Shown here piece by piece: positions 26,598 to 35,571 of a stretch of 64,000 nt of DNA. The notes below the pieces were generated by a model. The model made no database searches and had not been told where the DNA came from. It saw nothing but the letters and a program-made list of their open reading frames with translations. Numbering within the stretch: position 1 is the first letter of the stretch; each line of letters starts with the position of its first letter. Location: the NCBI GenBank assembly GCA_017482005.1, contig JAFUOI010000007.1, positions 62,001-126,000 of the forward strand. The letters are read 5' to 3'. This stretch comes from Lachnospiraceae bacterium (lineage in GTDB: Bacteria > Bacillota_A > Clostridia > Lachnospirales > Lachnospiraceae). Made by a program: the position numbers and the translations under genes.

Positions 26598-27979
26598 TGG
26601 ACGTATTAAAGAAAGTACCTGTCAGAGAGCAGGATCCACAGGTTCGTGCAAAGAACTTTGATGAAGTGTGTTTAGGTTATAATAAAGAAGAAGCGATGGA
26701 AGAGGCAAGCAGATGTATCAACTGTAAAAATGCGCAGTGCGTAAAAGGTTGTCCTGTTTCTATCAACATTCCGGGCTTCATCGAGCAGGTAAAAGAAGGA
26801 AATATAGAAGCTGCATATCAGGTGATCAGCGAGTCGAGTGCACTTCCTGCAGTTTGCGGTCGTGTATGTCCGCAGGAGAGCCAGTGTGAAGGAAAATGTA
26901 TCCGCGGTATCAAAGGTGAGCCGGTTTCTATCGGTAAGTTAGAGCGTTTTGTAGCTGACTGGGCTTCCGAAAACGGAATCAAACCTACTGTAAATGCAGA
27001 AAAGAAGAATAAAAAAGTAGCTGTCATCGGTTCCGGCCCTGCAGGCCTCACCTGTGCCGGAGATCTTGCAAAGATGGGTTATGATGTGACGATTTTTGAA
27101 GCACTTCATGAAGCAGGCGGAGTACTTGTATACGGTATTCCTGAATTCCGTCTTCCGAAGACAGATGTCGTTGCAAAAGAAATAGAAAACGTAAAATCTC
27201 TCGGCGTTAAGATTGAGACAAACGTGGTAATCGGTAAGTCTACAACGATTGACGAGTTGATGGAAGAGGAAGGTTTTGAAGCGGTATTTATCGGTTCCGG
27301 AGCAGGTCTTCCGAAGTTTATGGGTATTCCGGGAGAACAGGCAAACGGTGTGTTCTCTGCCAACGAGTACCTGACAAGAAGTAATCTTATGAAAGCATTC
27401 AAAGAAGATTCTCCGACACCGATCATGCGCGGACAGAAAGTAGCGGTTGTCGGCGGTGGTAACGTTGCTATGGATGCTGCAAGAACAGCTCTTCGTCTCG
27501 GTGCGGAAGTACATATCGTATATCGTAGATCCGAAGAAGAACTTCCTGCCAGAGTGGAAGAAGTGCATCATGCAAAAGAAGAAGGCATTATCTTTGATCT
27601 TCTTACCAATCCGATTGAGATTCTTGCAGATGAGAACGGTTGGGTAAACGGAATTAAATGTGTGAAGATGGAACTCGGTGAGCCGGATGCATCCGGAAGA
27701 AGAAGACCGGTAGTAATCGAAGGCTCTGAGTTTGTAATCGATGTTGATACCGTTATCATGTCTCTCGGTACATCACCTAACCCGCTGATTTCTTCAACAA
27801 CAAAGGGACTTGATATCAATAAATATAAATGTATCGTTGCAGAGGAAAACGGACAGACAACCAAAGAAGGTGTGTTTGCCGGCGGTGATGCGGTAACAGG
27901 TGCGGCTACCGTTATTCTTGCCATGGGTGCAGGAAAAGAAGCTGCAAAAGGTATCGATGAATATTTAAGCAACAAATAA
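26597..27979 (+). CDS. nfnB: NfnB-type subunit (glutamate synthase small-subunit-like oxidoreductase)
   Basis: Large subunit of Nfn. The 460-residue protein has N-terminal cysteines for two [4Fe-4S] clusters (CINCKNAQCVKGCP and CGRVCPQESQCEGKC) and two dinucleotide folds: FAD at GSGPAGLTCAGDLAKMGY and NADP(H) at VVGGGNVAMDAARTALRLGAEV, with a C-terminal FAGGDAVTGAATVI. Databases often call this glutamate synthase (gltA), but no large glutamate synthase gene is adjacent, and the partner NfnA overlaps it by one base. Bifurcation is inferred from the pair. Confidence 0.85.
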   Translation: MDVLKKVPVREQDPQVRAKNFDEVCLGYNKEEAMEEASRCINCKNAQCVKGCPVSINIPGFIEQVKEGNIEAAYQVISESSALPAVCGRVCPQESQCEGKCIRGIKGEPVSIGKLERFVADWASENGIKPTVNAEKKNKKVAVIGSGPAGLTCAGDLAKMGYDVTIFEALHEAGGVLVYGIPEFRLPKTDVVAKEIENVKSLGVKIETNVVIGKSTTIDELMEEEGFEAVFIGSGAGLPKFMGIPGEQANGVFSANEYLTRSNLMKAFKEDSPTPIMRGQKVAVVGGGNVAMDAARTALRLGAEVHIVYRRSEEELPARVEEVHHAKEEGIIFDLLTNPIEILADENGWVNGIKCVKMELGEPDASGRRRPVVIEGSEFVIDVDTVIMSLGTSPNPLISSTTKGLDINKYKCIVAEENGQTTKEGVFAGGDAVTGAATVILAMGAGKEAAKGIDEYLSNK

Positions 27980-27990
27980 GGAGAACGATT

Positions 27991-28848
27991 ATGCCTTGGT
28001 GTCCGATATGTAAAAATGAATATGTAAAAGGATATACACGCTGCAGCGACTGTGATGCAGAGCTGGTAGAATCTTTGGAAGATGTACCAAAACCGATTAT
28101 TTTCGGCGAGGAAGCAGCAGTTGCAGAGATGGCTGACTTTTTGAAAAAGAGCGGAATTGACAGTGCGGTCACACGTTATGATGAGAAAGAAAAAGTACAT
28201 GAACTTTTTGTCTCAAAAGATCATATGGATGAGGCGAAGCGTCTGATTACGCAGATTATTCAGGCCCAAGCGAAAGCGCAACAGGAAGCAGGGGTTGAAA
28301 TGGCGGAAGAAGAGGAAGCTGCTGAAGAAGAAGTGAAGGAAAAATCTCCGGATCGCAGAAAAGGCGGATCCTACGAAGATAAGAGTGCGAAGGCGGAAGA
28401 ATACAAATCAAGCGCGGTTGCGCTTATCTTAGTCGGTGTCCTCGGCGTGATTGCCCTTGTACTGTTTTGGATGGGAGTTTTACCGTTTAAAATGTACGGT
28501 ATGGGTAAAATCATGTTTACCGGAGTTATGGGATTTATGTTTGTCGTATTCCTTGTTATGGGTATGAATGCGATTAAAATGTACAAGACTTATTTGGGAG
28601 TTGCATCCAAAGAAAATACGTTGATAGATGATATCAATGCGTATATGGAGGCCAATCTTCAGAAGGACCAGATTGATGCTGCTCTTCGTATAAGCACGAT
28701 CGATGCTCAAAATGATGCTATGGAAGCACAGCTTTATTTTGCCCGTGCAGAATATATTAAACGGCAGCTTTTTGAGGCATTTCCGGAATTGGATATGCCA
28801 CTTGCGGACAAAATGTCAGATGACTGGTACAGCAAACAGTATGATTAG
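27991..28848 (+). CDS. Zinc-ribbon protein with DUF2007-like domain and two membrane spans
   Basis: A 285-residue protein of unknown function. CPIC and CSDC form a zinc ribbon in the first 25 residues. Residues about 40-90 look like the DUF2007 signal-transducing fold (MADFLKKSGIDSAVTRYDE). An Ala/Glu-rich linker follows, then two spans (VALILVGVLGVIALVLFWMGV and FTGVMGFMFVVFLVMGMN) and a soluble C-terminus. It lies 11 bp after nfnB and is probably co-transcribed. A second zinc-ribbon membrane protein precedes nfnA, an unexplained parallel. Confidence 0.75.
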   Translation: MPWCPICKNEYVKGYTRCSDCDAELVESLEDVPKPIIFGEEAAVAEMADFLKKSGIDSAVTRYDEKEKVHELFVSKDHMDEAKRLITQIIQAQAKAQQEAGVEMAEEEEAAEEEVKEKSPDRRKGGSYEDKSAKAEEYKSSAVALILVGVLGVIALVLFWMGVLPFKMYGMGKIMFTGVMGFMFVVFLVMGMNAIKMYKTYLGVASKENTLIDDINAYMEANLQKDQIDAALRISTIDAQNDAMEAQLYFARAEYIKRQLFEAFPELDMPLADKMSDDWYSKQYD

Positions 28849-28872
28849 TTTATCCCAAATAGGAAGAATGAA

Positions 28873-29352
28873 ATGAAAATTACAATAATTACGGTTGGAA
28901 AAGTTAAAGAATCGTATTTCAGAGGCGCTATAGAGGAATACTCTAAGCGCCTTTCGAAATATTGCAAGCTTGAAATTGCAGAGGTGGCAGATGAAAAAAC
29001 GCCGGATAAGGCAAGTGAAACAGAAGAAGAACAGATTAAGGCAAAAGAAGCAGAGAGGATTATGAAATATATCCGTGATGATGCCTATGTGATTGCTCTT
29101 GCTATTGAGGGAAGACAACTGGATTCCGTGGAACTTGCAAATAAGATGGAAATACTCGGTGTGCAGGGAAAAAGTCATATTCAGTTTATAATCGGAGGGT
29201 CATTAGGTCTTCATAAATCTGTACTTTCACGTGCAGATTTTAAACTCAGTTTTTCAAAATTGACATTTCCGCATCAGCTCATGCGTGTTATACTGTTAGA
29301 ACAGATATACAGAGCATATCGGATTATAAATAAGGAACCTTATCATAAGTGA
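28873..29352 (+). CDS. rlmH: 23S rRNA (pseudouridine1915-N3)-methyltransferase RlmH
   Basis: SPOUT methyltransferase acting on helix 69 of 23S rRNA in the 70S ribosome. The 159-residue protein is the standard length and has the family start MKITIITVGKVKESYF, the knot motif QFIIGGSLGLHKSVLSRAD and the C-terminal FPHQLMRVILLEQIYRAYRI and YHK end. AGGAAG precedes the ATG. Confidence 0.96.
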   Translation: MKITIITVGKVKESYFRGAIEEYSKRLSKYCKLEIAEVADEKTPDKASETEEEQIKAKEAERIMKYIRDDAYVIALAIEGRQLDSVELANKMEILGVQGKSHIQFIIGGSLGLHKSVLSRADFKLSFSKLTFPHQLMRVILLEQIYRAYRIINKEPYHK

Positions 29353-29362
29353 AAGGGAAGCG

Positions 29363-30007
29363 ATGAGAAAAAAAGATCTTGCAAAAGTGGTAATTGAGAG
29401 ATTAAAAGCAGAATATCCGGACACCGGTTGTTCGTTGGAGTACGAAGAAGCATGGAAATTGCTTGTCAGCGTGCGGCTGGCAGCACAGTGTACGGATGCG
29501 CGTGTGAATGTTGTTGTACAGGAACTGTATAAAAAGTTTCCGGATGTGGATACCCTTGCAGACGCGGATGTTTCGGAGATTGAAAAGATTGTGCGGCCCT
29601 GTGGCCTCGGCAACAGCAAGGCGAGGGATATCAGTGCCTGTATGAAAATGCTCCGTGATGATTTTGATGGCAGGGTGCCGGATACAATGGAAGAACTTTT
29701 AAGATTGCCCGGCGTCGGTCGTAAAAGTGCCAATCTTGTACTCGGCGATATTTACGGAAAACCGGCGATTGTGACGGATACCCATTGTATTCGGCTGTGT
29801 AACCGCATCGGTCTCGTGGATGATATGAAAGAACCCAAAAAAGTGGAAATGGCACTGTGGAAAATCATTCCGCCTGAGGAGGGGAATGATTTATGTCACC
29901 GTTTTGTGGATCATGGGAGAGAAATCTGTACTGCAAGAACGACGCCGTACTGCAATCGCTGTTGTTTGAATGACATATGTAAAACAGGAAAAAAGAACAT
30001 AAAGTAA
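29363..30007 (+). CDS. nth: Endonuclease III (DNA glycosylase/AP lyase)
   Basis: Base-excision repair of oxidised pyrimidines. The 214-residue protein has the helix-hairpin-helix LPGVGRKSANLVL with the catalytic Lys, the catalytic Asp in VTDTHCIR, and four C-terminal cysteines for a [4Fe-4S] cluster. The first cysteine gap in CTARTTPYCNRC is seven residues, where the E. coli enzyme has six; the others (two and five) are standard. It lies 10 bp after rlmH. Confidence 0.94.
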   Translation: MRKKDLAKVVIERLKAEYPDTGCSLEYEEAWKLLVSVRLAAQCTDARVNVVVQELYKKFPDVDTLADADVSEIEKIVRPCGLGNSKARDISACMKMLRDDFDGRVPDTMEELLRLPGVGRKSANLVLGDIYGKPAIVTDTHCIRLCNRIGLVDDMKEPKKVEMALWKIIPPEEGNDLCHRFVDHGREICTARTTPYCNRCCLNDICKTGKKNIK

Positions 30008-30023
30008 GAGGAGGGTATAATCT

Positions 30024-31334
30024 ATGAGAATGTATGATTTAATTATGAAAAAAAGAAACGGTAACACATTGTCTCAGGAAGAAATCCAATTTATGATAAA
30101 CTCTTACACAATGGGAGAGATACCTGACTATCAAATGTCTGCAATGATGATGGCAATCTATTTTCAGGGTATGACGAAAGAAGAAACATTGGCACTTACC
30201 ATGGCGATGGCAGAGAGCGGAGATACGCTGAATTTGTCCGGAATTGCAGGGGTTAAGGTTGATAAACACAGTACCGGCGGAGTCGGAGATAAGACGTCGC
30301 TTGCTCTTACTCCGATGGTTGCGGCATGCGGTGTAAAAGTTGCCAAGATGAGTGGCCGTGGACTCGGTCACACGGGAGGAACAATTGATAAGCTGGAAAG
30401 CTTCCCGGGATTCTCTACGGAAATAGACATTGATGTATTTGAAAAGAATGTCAATGAGATTGGTATTTCAATCATGGGACAGACGAAAGATTTGGCACCG
30501 GCGGACAAAAAATTATATGCGCTTCGTGATGTAACCGCGACGGTCGATCAGATTTCACTGATTGCAAGTTCCATCATGAGCAAGAAACTTGCTTCCGGAG
30601 CGGATGCGATTGTGTTGGATGTTAAGACAGGAAGCGGTGCGTTTATGAAGACCCTTCCGGATTCGATAGCACTTGCGGAAGAAATGACACGTATCGGTAA
30701 TGGCGCGGGCAGAAAGACGATTGCTGTAATTTCAGATATGGATCAGCCACTGGGATTTGCTGTGGGTAACATATTGGAGGTTCAGGAAGCCATTGCCACA
30801 TTGCGGGGGGAAGGACCGGATGATTTTACACAGCTTTGTATGACTCTGGGAAGTTACATGCTAATGGCAGGAGGAAAAGCTGACAATGAGGCGCAGGCAA
30901 GGGAAATGCTGCAGGAAGTAATCAAGAACGGAAAAGCATTGGATAAACTTGCGCAGTTCGTGGAAGCGCAGGGCGGTGATTCCTCTTATGTATATGAGCC
31001 GGATAAATTTACGCTTGCATCAATCGCGGAAGAGATTTTATCGCCGGAAGGCGGCTTCGTTCAAAAGATTATCTGTGATGAAATAGGAATCTGCTCATTG
31101 ATTCTGGGTGGAGGCAGAGAGACGAAAGAGAGCGATATTGATCTTTCGGTTGGTCTTGTGCTTCATAAAAAGGTTGGTGATAAGGTGGAAGCCGGGGAAA
31201 GTCTTGCTACAATTTATGCTGCGGATGCAGATAAATGCAGACAGGCGAAAGAAAGATTTCTTGCTGCATACACAATTGCAGATTGTCCAAAGGAGTGCGG
31301 AGAACTTATTAAAAAGGTGATTCTTCCTTCCTGA
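30024..31334 (+). CDS. pdp: Pyrimidine-nucleoside (thymidine) phosphorylase
   Basis: Phosphorolysis of uridine and thymidine in nucleoside salvage. The 436-residue protein shows the family motif [17 protein letters not shown], the N-terminal helical domain ([23 protein letters not shown]) and the phosphate-region [23 protein letters not shown] precedes the ATG. Length and the presence of the C-terminal domain favour Pdp/DeoA over TrpD-like relatives; uridine versus thymidine preference cannot be judged. Confidence 0.93.
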   Translation: MRMYDLIMKKRNGNTLSQEEIQFMINSYTMGEIPDYQMSAMMMAIYFQGMTKEETLALTMAMAESGDTLNLSGIAGVKVDKHSTGGVGDKTSLALTPMVAACGVKVAKMSGRGLGHTGGTIDKLESFPGFSTEIDIDVFEKNVNEIGISIMGQTKDLAPADKKLYALRDVTATVDQISLIASSIMSKKLASGADAIVLDVKTGSGAFMKTLPDSIALAEEMTRIGNGAGRKTIAVISDMDQPLGFAVGNILEVQEAIATLRGEGPDDFTQLCMTLGSYMLMAGGKADNEAQAREMLQEVIKNGKALDKLAQFVEAQGGDSSYVYEPDKFTLASIAEEILSPEGGFVQKIICDEIGICSLILGGGRETKESDIDLSVGLVLHKKVGDKVEAGESLATIYAADADKCRQAKERFLAAYTIADCPKECGELIKKVILPS

Positions 31335-31336
31335 AG

Positions 31337-31365
31337 GAATGAAAACGCTGTTTTTTTCATATAGT
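31337..31365 (+). promoter_or_regulatory. Possible sigma-E-type sporulation promoter for yqfCD
   Basis: GAATGAA (31337-31343), 14 bp and CATATAGT (31358-31365) resemble the sigma-E -35 and -10 (CATACANT). In Bacillus the orthologous genes belong to the sigma-E regulon. The start site would fall near the yqfC ATG, so the mRNA may be nearly leaderless. The -35 match is partial. Confidence 0.4.
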
Positions 31366-31370
31366 GAAGT

Positions 31371-31652
31371 ATGAGAAAAACAAGATTGTTTGAAAATGCA
31401 AAAAATCAAATGATAGACACATTAAAGCTTCCGAAGGATCTTGCAAAAGGCGAAGCATTAATCGGACTGACAGGAAGAGAAGAAGTGTTTATCGAAAACT
31501 ATAAAGGAATATTGGAATGTACATCAGAGGTAGTCACAATCGCAACGGGAAGATGCAGAGTGCGGATTGTGGGAAAAAATCTGAAGGTGAATTATTATAC
31601 GAACGATGAGATGAAGATAGAAGGATTCCTTCAACAAATACTATTTTTGTAA
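31371..31652 (+). CDS. yqfC: Sporulation protein YqfC (YabP/YqfC family)
   Basis: A 93-residue protein with the YabP/YqfC features LIGLTGREEVFIENYKGILECTSEVVTIAT and RVRIVGKNLKVNYYTNDEMKIEGF. The Bacillus orthologue is expressed in the mother cell and required for normal sporulation; its molecular role is unclear. An in-frame stop lies two codons upstream of the ATG at 31371, so the start cannot be earlier. No clear ribosome site precedes it, unlike its neighbours. yqfD follows after 12 bp. Confidence 0.87.
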   Translation: MRKTRLFENAKNQMIDTLKLPKDLAKGEALIGLTGREEVFIENYKGILECTSEVVTIATGRCRVRIVGKNLKVNYYTNDEMKIEGFLQQILFL

Positions 31653-31664
31653 AAAGGAGTTAGT

Positions 31665-32885
31665 ATGATGAATTATGTTCGTTTAATTCGCGGATATGTC
31701 AGGATACGTGTGGTCAGTCCGACTCCCCAAAGGTTTATAAATCTTTGTTCCGTGCATGATATCTCTCTTTGGAATATAGTCTCGGAGGGGGATGTATTTG
31801 AAATGAATATATCAGTCAAGGATTTTTTTGATTTAAGACCGATTATAAAGAAAACAAAGACAAAGGTAGTCCTGAAAGAAAAAAAGGGACTGCCTTTTCG
31901 CGTACAGAGGTGGAAAAAAAGAAAAGTATTTATTTTATGCAGTATGTTATGCGCTTTGTGTCTCTACGGCGTGTCACTTTTTTTGTGGGATATACAACTG
32001 GTAAAGGAGGGACAGCTGACAAATGAAATGCTGCTCACTTTTTTGCAGGATAACGGAGTGTCATACGGAAGTTATAAAAAAAGTATTGATATTGATTTTA
32101 TCGAAAAGAAGCTGCGTGATGAGTATCCTTTTATTATATGGACTTCGTTCAAAATAGAAGGAACCAGGCTTTTTGTTGATGTAAAAGAAAATGAAAAAAC
32201 TGTGGCAGCGATAGAAACAGATGAAAAAGCGTGTGATCTGAAAGCAACTGTCACAGGAAAAGTGGTTTCCATCATTACAAGAAGCGGAGTGCCACAGGTT
32301 AAAATCGGAGATGAGGTAAAGAAAGGAGATGTACTTGTCACCGGGCAAGTGCCGATACATAACGATGATGATACCGTCAGAGAATATATGTATGTGCGGT
32401 CGGATGCAGATGTACGACTTGAAACGGAATTATCTTACAGCAAAACTCTGCCCCTGACCTATGAGAAGAAAGTGTATACGGGGAACGATAAAAAGGCATA
32501 TTATTTCAGGGTGTATAAAAACAGTTTTTCGACAACACGTCTGCCGGAATTTGAAACATATGATATTGTGACAGATTTAAAGCAGGGAAAGATTCTTCAT
32601 GATTTTTATTTGCCGCTATATTATGGGACAATAACGTATCAGGAATATCATTTGAAAGAGTTTGTATATACTGAAAAGGAAGGAAGAATACTTTTAGAAA
32701 AAGAATTTAAAAAATTTTGTAAAACTTTACAACAAAAAGGGGTTCAAATAGTAGAAAAAAATGTTAAAATAGAAAAGAATGGGCAGAGTCTGCGTGCACG
32801 GGGAAAGATTCTTGTTGAAATGTCAGACGGAGAACCGCGGGCAATTGCTGAAAAGGACGATACGGGAGAAACAAAGATTGAGTGA
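31665..32885 (+). CDS. yqfD: Sporulation protein YqfD
   Basis: Partner of YqfC in the sporulation cluster. The 406-residue membrane protein has a cytoplasmic N-terminal part (RGYVRIRVVSPTPQRFINLCS), one span at about residues 87-109 (VFILCSMLCALCLYGVSLFLW) and a large external region. AAAGGAG precedes the ATG. It overlaps phoH by 8 bp, continuing the order yqfC-yqfD-phoH found in Bacillus. Confidence 0.9.
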   Translation: MMNYVRLIRGYVRIRVVSPTPQRFINLCSVHDISLWNIVSEGDVFEMNISVKDFFDLRPIIKKTKTKVVLKEKKGLPFRVQRWKKRKVFILCSMLCALCLYGVSLFLWDIQLVKEGQLTNEMLLTFLQDNGVSYGSYKKSIDIDFIEKKLRDEYPFIIWTSFKIEGTRLFVDVKENEKTVAAIETDEKACDLKATVTGKVVSIITRSGVPQVKIGDEVKKGDVLVTGQVPIHNDDDTVREYMYVRSDADVRLETELSYSKTLPLTYEKKVYTGNDKKAYYFRVYKNSFSTTRLPEFETYDIVTDLKQGKILHDFYLPLYYGTITYQEYHLKEFVYTEKEGRILLEKEFKKFCKTLQQKGVQIVEKNVKIEKNGQSLRARGKILVEMSDGEPRAIAEKDDTGETKIE

Positions 32886-33900
32886 ATATACAACGCAACT
32901 TGAACTGGATATGGAAATTATGCAAAGTATTTTCGGGCAATATGATTCTTATATTGCAAAAATAGAAAAAGAATTGCATGTTATGGTTTTAGACAGAGGC
33001 GGAGCATTACGGATCAAGGGCGCAGAATCCGATGTTGAGAAGGCAGAACGTTTAATTATGACACTTGCGGATTCAGTAGCTAAAGGAAATCCTTTGGAAG
33101 AACAGAGAGTAAATTATGCACTGGAGTTGACGGAAGAGGGAGAAGAAGTTGATCTTGATGTTATTGACAGCACCTGTATCTGCCATACCATAGCCGGGAA
33201 ACCGATCAAACCCAAAACCATCGGGCAGAAGAAATATGTTGATGCCATGAGGGATCACATGATTGTCTTCGGTCTCGGACCGGCAGGAACCGGTAAAACC
33301 TATCTTGCTATGGCTATGGCGATTACTGCGTTTAAAAACAATGAAGTAGAGAGAATTATTCTTACAAGACCTGCGATTGAGGCGGGAGAAAAATTAGGTT
33401 TTTTACCCGGAGATCTGCAGAGTAAGGTAGATCCGTATTTAAGACCGCTTTATGATGCGCTGTATCAGATTATGGGAGCGGAAAGTTTTCAAAAGAATAT
33501 GGAAAAAGGATTGATTGAAGTGGCACCTCTTGCATATATGCGCGGGCGTACACTTGATAATGCATATATTATTCTGGATGAGGCGCAAAATACGACGGAA
33601 GCACAAATGAAGATGTTTTTGACCCGTATCGGTTTCGGCTCCAAGGTTGTTGTAACGGGAGATGCATCCCAAAAAGATCTTTCTGCGGGAACGAGAAGCG
33701 GTCTTGATGTTGCGGTGAAAGTTCTGACAAAGGTGGATGAGATTGCATTCTGCAATCTGACCAGCAAGGATGTGGTGAGACATCCGCTGGTACAAAAAAT
33801 TGTAAAGGCATATGAGGAATATGAAAGAAAAGAAACAAGAAAAACAAATGCAGGAAAAACACGAGAAAAAGGCGGATACCAGGGAAACCGTAAACGTTAA
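32878..33900 (+). CDS. phoH: PhoH family P-loop ATPase
   Basis: A 340-residue PhoH/PhoL protein: an N-terminal KH-like domain (about residues 1-90), then an ATPase with Walker A GPAGTGKT (about 134-141), YIILDEAQNTT and VVVTGDASQKDL. Proposed roles involve RNA. I chose TTG at 32878, which overlaps the yqfD stop, has GGGAGA upstream and gives the usual family N-terminus (about ten residues before the IFG motif). The longer frame from 32779 overlaps yqfD by over 100 bp and the ATG at 32911 would cut the N-terminus. Confidence 0.92.
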   Translation: MSEYTTQLELDMEIMQSIFGQYDSYIAKIEKELHVMVLDRGGALRIKGAESDVEKAERLIMTLADSVAKGNPLEEQRVNYALELTEEGEEVDLDVIDSTCICHTIAGKPIKPKTIGQKKYVDAMRDHMIVFGLGPAGTGKTYLAMAMAITAFKNNEVERIILTRPAIEAGEKLGFLPGDLQSKVDPYLRPLYDALYQIMGAESFQKNMEKGLIEVAPLAYMRGRTLDNAYIILDEAQNTTEAQMKMFLTRIGFGSKVVVTGDASQKDLSAGTRSGLDVAVKVLTKVDEIAFCNLTSKDVVRHPLVQKIVKAYEEYERKETRKTNAGKTREKGGYQGNRKR

Positions 33901-35068
33901 GAGTATACTTGTATCTGCGGCAGCGGCTGTTATGCCGGTCGTTGTATATTTTATATATTGTTTTATGGCAAACTGTCTGAATGATGAATTTGTTGCCAAC
34001 GCGATGAAGTTGATTCTTTTCGGAGTTGTACTTATGTTTGTATTAATCCTTGCATTTATCCAAAAAGGATTTTTTTACAACAATGAAAGACATCCGGGAC
34101 GTTTTATTGTCGTTTATACAGCAGGGCTTTTGCTTGTATTACTAAACAATTTTATTCCGGACAAGTTGTGGCTTTTTCTGCCGCTGGCAGTTATGTTGAT
34201 GCTTACGTCAGGACTCCAGACAGGAGTTTGCTCGTACATGCTGATTTTGTATTTGCAGATGATGATTACGGGATCTGAGCCTTCTGTCTTTTTTGCATAT
34301 GCATGTGTCGGTATGATCGGAATTACTTTGTTTTCGCATCTGGACATTGAGTTTTTGTTTGGAGTACCGCTGTTTTCAGGGCTTGTACTTGTGTTTGCGG
34401 TACTTTTAACGATGGAATTTGTATCCTGCGGATATTTGCATTTTGATGCGTTTTTATATGCAGCCATCAATGTGTTTGTCAGTTTTCTTATTTTGACATT
34501 TGCGCTTAAATATATCAGTTATCATATTTTGCACAAAAATCGTGATAAATATCAGGAAATTAATGATCCTGAATATGCACTTTTGACAGAACTGAAAAAA
34601 ACATCCCAGAGATCTTATTATCATGCGGTACATACAGCGTATTTCAGCGAGAAAATTGCCCGTATGATCGGTGCAGATGAAATGCTTGCAAAAGCAGGTG
34701 GTTATTATCACAAGATCGGGAAAATGAGAGGAAGCAATAATCTGAAAAATGCTCTGGAGATTGCCAATGAGTATCGTTTTCCGCCGGAACTTATTCAGTT
34801 GTTGAAGGAGTATGGCGGTAAAAATACACGTTTGCGTTCAAAGGAAGCGGCTATTGTTATTCTTGCTGATGCTATGGTATCGTCGGTAATGTTTTTGTTT
34901 GAAAAAGATAAAAATGCAACCCTTGATTATGAGCAGATTGTATCTGTGGTGTTTAAAAAGCAGATGGACAGCGGTATTTTGGATTATTGTGATTTGACAA
35001 TGGAACAAATGAAGCGGATTCAGAAGATGTTTGCGGAGGAAACATTATATTATGACTTTTTACGTTGA
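33812..35068 (+). CDS. PgpH/YqfF-family membrane HD protein, short and lacking the catalytic HD pair
   Basis: By position (phoH-yqfF-ybeY) and by SYYHAVHTAYFSEKIARMIGADEMLAKAGGYYH this is a 7TM-HD homologue; PgpH hydrolyses c-di-AMP. The 418-residue protein lacks the extracellular domain of the roughly 700-residue family, having about seven spans (residues 30-240) and a C-terminal HD-like domain. The HD pair reads His300-Lys301 (codons CAC AAG, 34709-34714), the usual HHG motif is EYGG (about 333-336), and only the late Asp353 in LADAMVSS remains. It is probably catalytically inactive. It overlaps phoH by 89 bp; starts at 33812, 33821 and 33848 are possible and none has a clear site. Confidence 0.8.
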   Translation: MRNMKEKKQEKQMQEKHEKKADTRETVNVKSILVSAAAAVMPVVVYFIYCFMANCLNDEFVANAMKLILFGVVLMFVLILAFIQKGFFYNNERHPGRFIVVYTAGLLLVLLNNFIPDKLWLFLPLAVMLMLTSGLQTGVCSYMLILYLQMMITGSEPSVFFAYACVGMIGITLFSHLDIEFLFGVPLFSGLVLVFAVLLTMEFVSCGYLHFDAFLYAAINVFVSFLILTFALKYISYHILHKNRDKYQEINDPEYALLTELKKTSQRSYYHAVHTAYFSEKIARMIGADEMLAKAGGYYHKIGKMRGSNNLKNALEIANEYRFPPELIQLLKEYGGKNTRLRSKEAAIVILADAMVSSVMFLFEKDKNATLDYEQIVSVVFKKQMDSGILDYCDLTMEQMKRIQKMFAEETLYYDFLR

Positions 35069-35549
35069 GAAAGAAATAGAAACAGATTTCCCGTTTTCTG
35101 TAGAAGAAATATTGGAGAAGGTTGTATGTGAGGTGTTGGACAGTGAAGGATGTCCCTATGAGGCAGAGGTTAATTTGCTTATTACCGATGCGGAAGGAAT
35201 CAGGGTATACAATCGTGAATATCGTGAAATAGACCGGGAGACAGATGTTCTGTCTTTTCCGGCAGTGGATTATGAGAAACCCTCTGACTTTTCGTTGATG
35301 GAGGAGGATTTGAGTTGCTACATTAATCCCGATACACAGGAACTTATGCTTGGTGACATTATATTGAATGTCGACCGTGTTAAGTCGCAGGCGGAGGAAT
35401 ACGGACATTCGCTGCTACGGGAATTTTCTTTTCTTGTCACACATAGTATGTTTCATCTTTTGGGATATGACCATATGACGAAAGAAGAAGAAAAGATTAT
35501 GTTCGCAAAACAGGAAGAAATCTTGAAGCGTTTAAGTATTTCCAGATAA
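35052..35549 (+). CDS. ybeY: Endoribonuclease YbeY
   Basis: Metal-dependent endonuclease in rRNA maturation and quality control. The 165-residue protein carries EYREIDRETDVLSFP and the metal motif THSMFHLLGYDHMTKEEE, corresponding to HGxLHLxGYDH. The ATG at 35052 lies within the end of the pgpH-like gene (17-bp overlap), preceded by GGAGG at a longish distance. The gene order matches the Bacillus yqfF-yqfG arrangement. Confidence 0.93.
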   Translation: MTFYVEKEIETDFPFSVEEILEKVVCEVLDSEGCPYEAEVNLLITDAEGIRVYNREYREIDRETDVLSFPAVDYEKPSDFSLMEEDLSCYINPDTQELMLGDIILNVDRVKSQAEEYGHSLLREFSFLVTHSMFHLLGYDHMTKEEEKIMFAKQEEILKRLSISR

Positions 35550-35571
35550 TGATACATTCAGAGGATAAATT

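Noticed and set aside
26597..27979. Glutamate synthase small subunit (gltD/gltA)
   Set aside because: No large glutamate synthase gene is adjacent, and the overlapping NfnA-type partner fits Nfn better.
31324..31357. Terminator after the pyrimidine-nucleoside phosphorylase gene
   Set aside because: The palindrome TTCCTTC/GAAGGAA overlaps the stop codon and is too far from the T run; the hairpin next to the T run has only five pairs.
32779..32877. Longer N-terminus for PhoH
   Set aside because: It would overlap yqfD by over 100 bp, and the family begins about ten residues before the IFG motif, which matches the TTG at 32878.
34709..34714. HK in the PgpH-like gene as a sequencing error
   Set aside because: HD to HK needs at least two base changes, the frame is open, and the HHG motif is also missing, so the change looks real.
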